A DNA stretch of 64,000 bases, from positions 1 through 64,000 of the forward strand of contig JAJYTH010000005.1 in NCBI GenBank assembly GCA_021793175.1. The letters run 5' to 3'. Positions 62,323 through 64,000 of the stretch are shown here, in pieces. The notes beneath the pieces were generated by a model, which saw only the letters and a list, made by a program, of their open reading frames with translations, did no database searches and was not told the DNA's origin. A program made the translations under genes and the position numbers. Origin of the DNA: Actinomycetes bacterium. GTDB lineage: Bacteria; Actinomycetota; Actinomycetes; Mycobacteriales; Pseudonocardiaceae. How positions within the stretch are numbered: the first letter of the stretch is position 1; every line of letters begins with the position of its first letter.

Positions 62323-64000
62323 GCGAGTCCTTTCGCCTCGACGGGGGTGTTCGCGGACCCGGGCACGGTGGGACCGCCGAAGACGCTACCGCCGAGGTCG
62401 GCCGGACCCACGGTGCTGCGCAGGGCGGTGAAGAGCTCGCGGCCGTTGCCGAACCATTCGTCGGCGGAGATGTCGGCGGGTTCGCGGTCGGCGAGCGTGC
62501 CCGCGTCCACGAGCACGTCGAGCTGCCCGGTTTCGGCGTCGAGCCGAACGACGTCGCCGTCCTGCACTCGGGACAGCGGTCCGCCGACAGCGGCTTCGGG
62601 GGTGAGGTGGATGGCCGCCGGGACCTTGCCGGATGCTCCGGACATGCGGCCGTCCGTCACGAGGGCGACGCGGTGGCCGCGGTCCATGAGCACGCCGAGG
62701 GCGGGGATCAGCGCGTGTAGCTCGGGCATGCCCTTGGCGCGAGGCCCTTGATTGCGGATCACCACGACGACGTCGCGGTCGAGTTCGCCCGCCCGGAAGG
62801 CGTGGGTGAAGTCGGCCTGGGAGGAGAAGACGCGTGCGGGGGCTTGCACGACCCGGTTCTCCGGTGCGACAGCCGACACCTTGATGACGGCGCGTCCGAG
62901 GTTGCCCGACACCATGCGCAGTCCGCCTTCGGGAGCGAACGGGCGGTCGACGGTGCGCAGCACGGTTTCGTCGAGGGTCTTCGTGGGCACGTCGCGCCAG
63001 GTGAGTTCACCCTCGTCGAGTACGGCTTCCTGCCGGTAGCGGTGGAGGCCGAGGCCCGCCACGGTGTTGACGTCCGGGTGGAGCAGGCCCGCGTCGAGCA
63101 GGGTGCCGACGAGCACCTGCACGCCGCCGGCGGCGTGGAAGTGGTTGATGTCGGCGCTGCCGTTGGGGTAGACGTTCGCGAGTAGCGGCACGGCCGCGGA
63201 CAGGTCGGCGAAGTCGTCCCAGGTCAGCTTGATGCCCGCGGCGGCGGCGACGGCGACGAGGTGGAGGGTGTGGTTGGGGGAACCACCCGTGGCCAGCAGC
63301 GCGACGAGACCGTTGACGACGGCGCGTTCGTCGATGACGTGCGCGAGCGGGGTGTACTGCTCCCCTTTCGAGATCTCGACGATGCGACGCGCGGCGTGTT
63401 CGGTGAGTGCGCGCCGCAGCGGGGTTCCGGGTTGGACGAAGGTAGCTCCGGGCAGGTGCAGGCCCATCACCTCGACCACGAGCTGGTTGGAGTTCGCGGT
63501 GCCGTAGAACGTGCAGGTGCCGGGGGAGTGGTAGGAGGCGGCTTCGGCGTCGAGGAGTTCCTCGCGGGTCGCTTTGCCTTCGGCGTAGAGCTGCCGGATG
63601 CGGGCCTTCTCCTTGTTCGGCAGTCCCGAGGGCATCGGCCCGGCGGGCACGAGGATGGCGGGTAGGTGTCCGAATGCGAGTGCGCCGATGAGGAGGCCTG
63701 GCACGATCTTGTCGCAGACGCCGAGCAGCAGGGTGCCGTCGAACATTTCGTGGGACAGCGCGATGCCGGTGGCCATCGCGATGACATCCCGGCTGAACAG
63801 GGAGAGCTCCATGCCGGAGCGGCCCTGGGTGATGCCATCGCACATGGCGGGAACGCCGCCCGCGAACTGTGCGACACCGCCCGCCTCCCTGGCCGCGTCC
63901 TTGATCCAGTCCGGGAAATCGGCGAGCGGCTGGTGGGCGGAGAGCAGGTCGTTGTAGGCGGAGACGATCGCGATACCGGGTTTGCGCGCTTCCCGGACGG
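62319..64000 (-). CDS. edd: Phosphogluconate dehydratase; 5' end beyond window
   Basis: [65 protein letters not shown]; 4-nt overlap with eda; frame continues upstream to window end. Confidence 0.93.
   Translation of the reverse strand, partial: VREARKPGIAIVSAYNDLLSAHQPLADFPDWIKDAAREAGGVAQFAGGVPAMCDGITQGRSGMELSLFSRDVIAMATGIALSHEMFDGTLLLGVCDKIVPGLLIGALAFGHLPAILVPAGPMPSGLPNKEKARIRQLYAEGKATREELLDAEAASYHSPGTCTFYGTANSNQLVVEVMGLHLPGATFVQPGTPLRRALTEHAARRIVEISKGEQYTPLAHVIDERAVVNGLVALLATGGSPNHTLHLVAVAAAAGIKLTWDDFADLSAAVPLLANVYPNGSADINHFHAAGGVQVLVGTLLDAGLLHPDVNTVAGLGLHRYRQEAVLDEGELTWRDVPTKTLDETVLRTVDRPFAPEGGLRMVSGNLGRAVIKVSAVAPENRVVQAPARVFSSQADFTHAFRAGELDRDVVVVIRNQGPRAKGMPELHALIPALGVLMDRGHRVALVTDGRMSGASGKVPAAIHLTPEAAVGGPLSRVQDGDVVRLDAETGQLDVLVDAGTLADREPADISADEWFGNGRELFTALRSTVGPADLGGSVFGGPTVPGSANTPVEAKGLA

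Overview
64 kb chromosomal window from a high-GC actinobacterium. A cutinase almost identical to Saccharomonospora viridis Cut190 makes Saccharomonospora or a close relative likely. Most of it is core genome: a GH57/methyltransferase pair beside etfBA, hisH-hisA / hisF-hisI, trpE-trpC-trpB-trpA, lgt, a BtuFCD-type B12 transporter under a cobalamin riboswitch, class II DAHP synthase, a PASTA kinase with its Rv2175c-like neighbour, def, lhr, an Hsp70-like gene, recA-recX and edd-eda. No tRNA, rRNA, CRISPR array, transposase or phage module was seen. Main points for follow-up: (1) a compact four-gene type VII secretion substrate/effector-like cluster (28.2-31.5 kb), one gene of which is split by a single in-frame TAG; (2) a Cut190-type polyesterase retaining the catalytic triad and most Ca2+-site positions; (3) a recA promoter with a LexA box followed by a perfect inverted pair of DnaA-box sequences; (4) a perfect LexA box plus leader hairpin upstream of an SAV_6107-type HEPN gene; (5) a recurring -10-hexamer/6-8 nt/start-codon arrangement suggesting many leaderless mRNAs; (6) helically phased 10-bp repeats between lhr and the Hsp70 gene; (7) an unannotated 38-aa single-TM protein upstream of recA. 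All family names come from reading the translations, with no database search.
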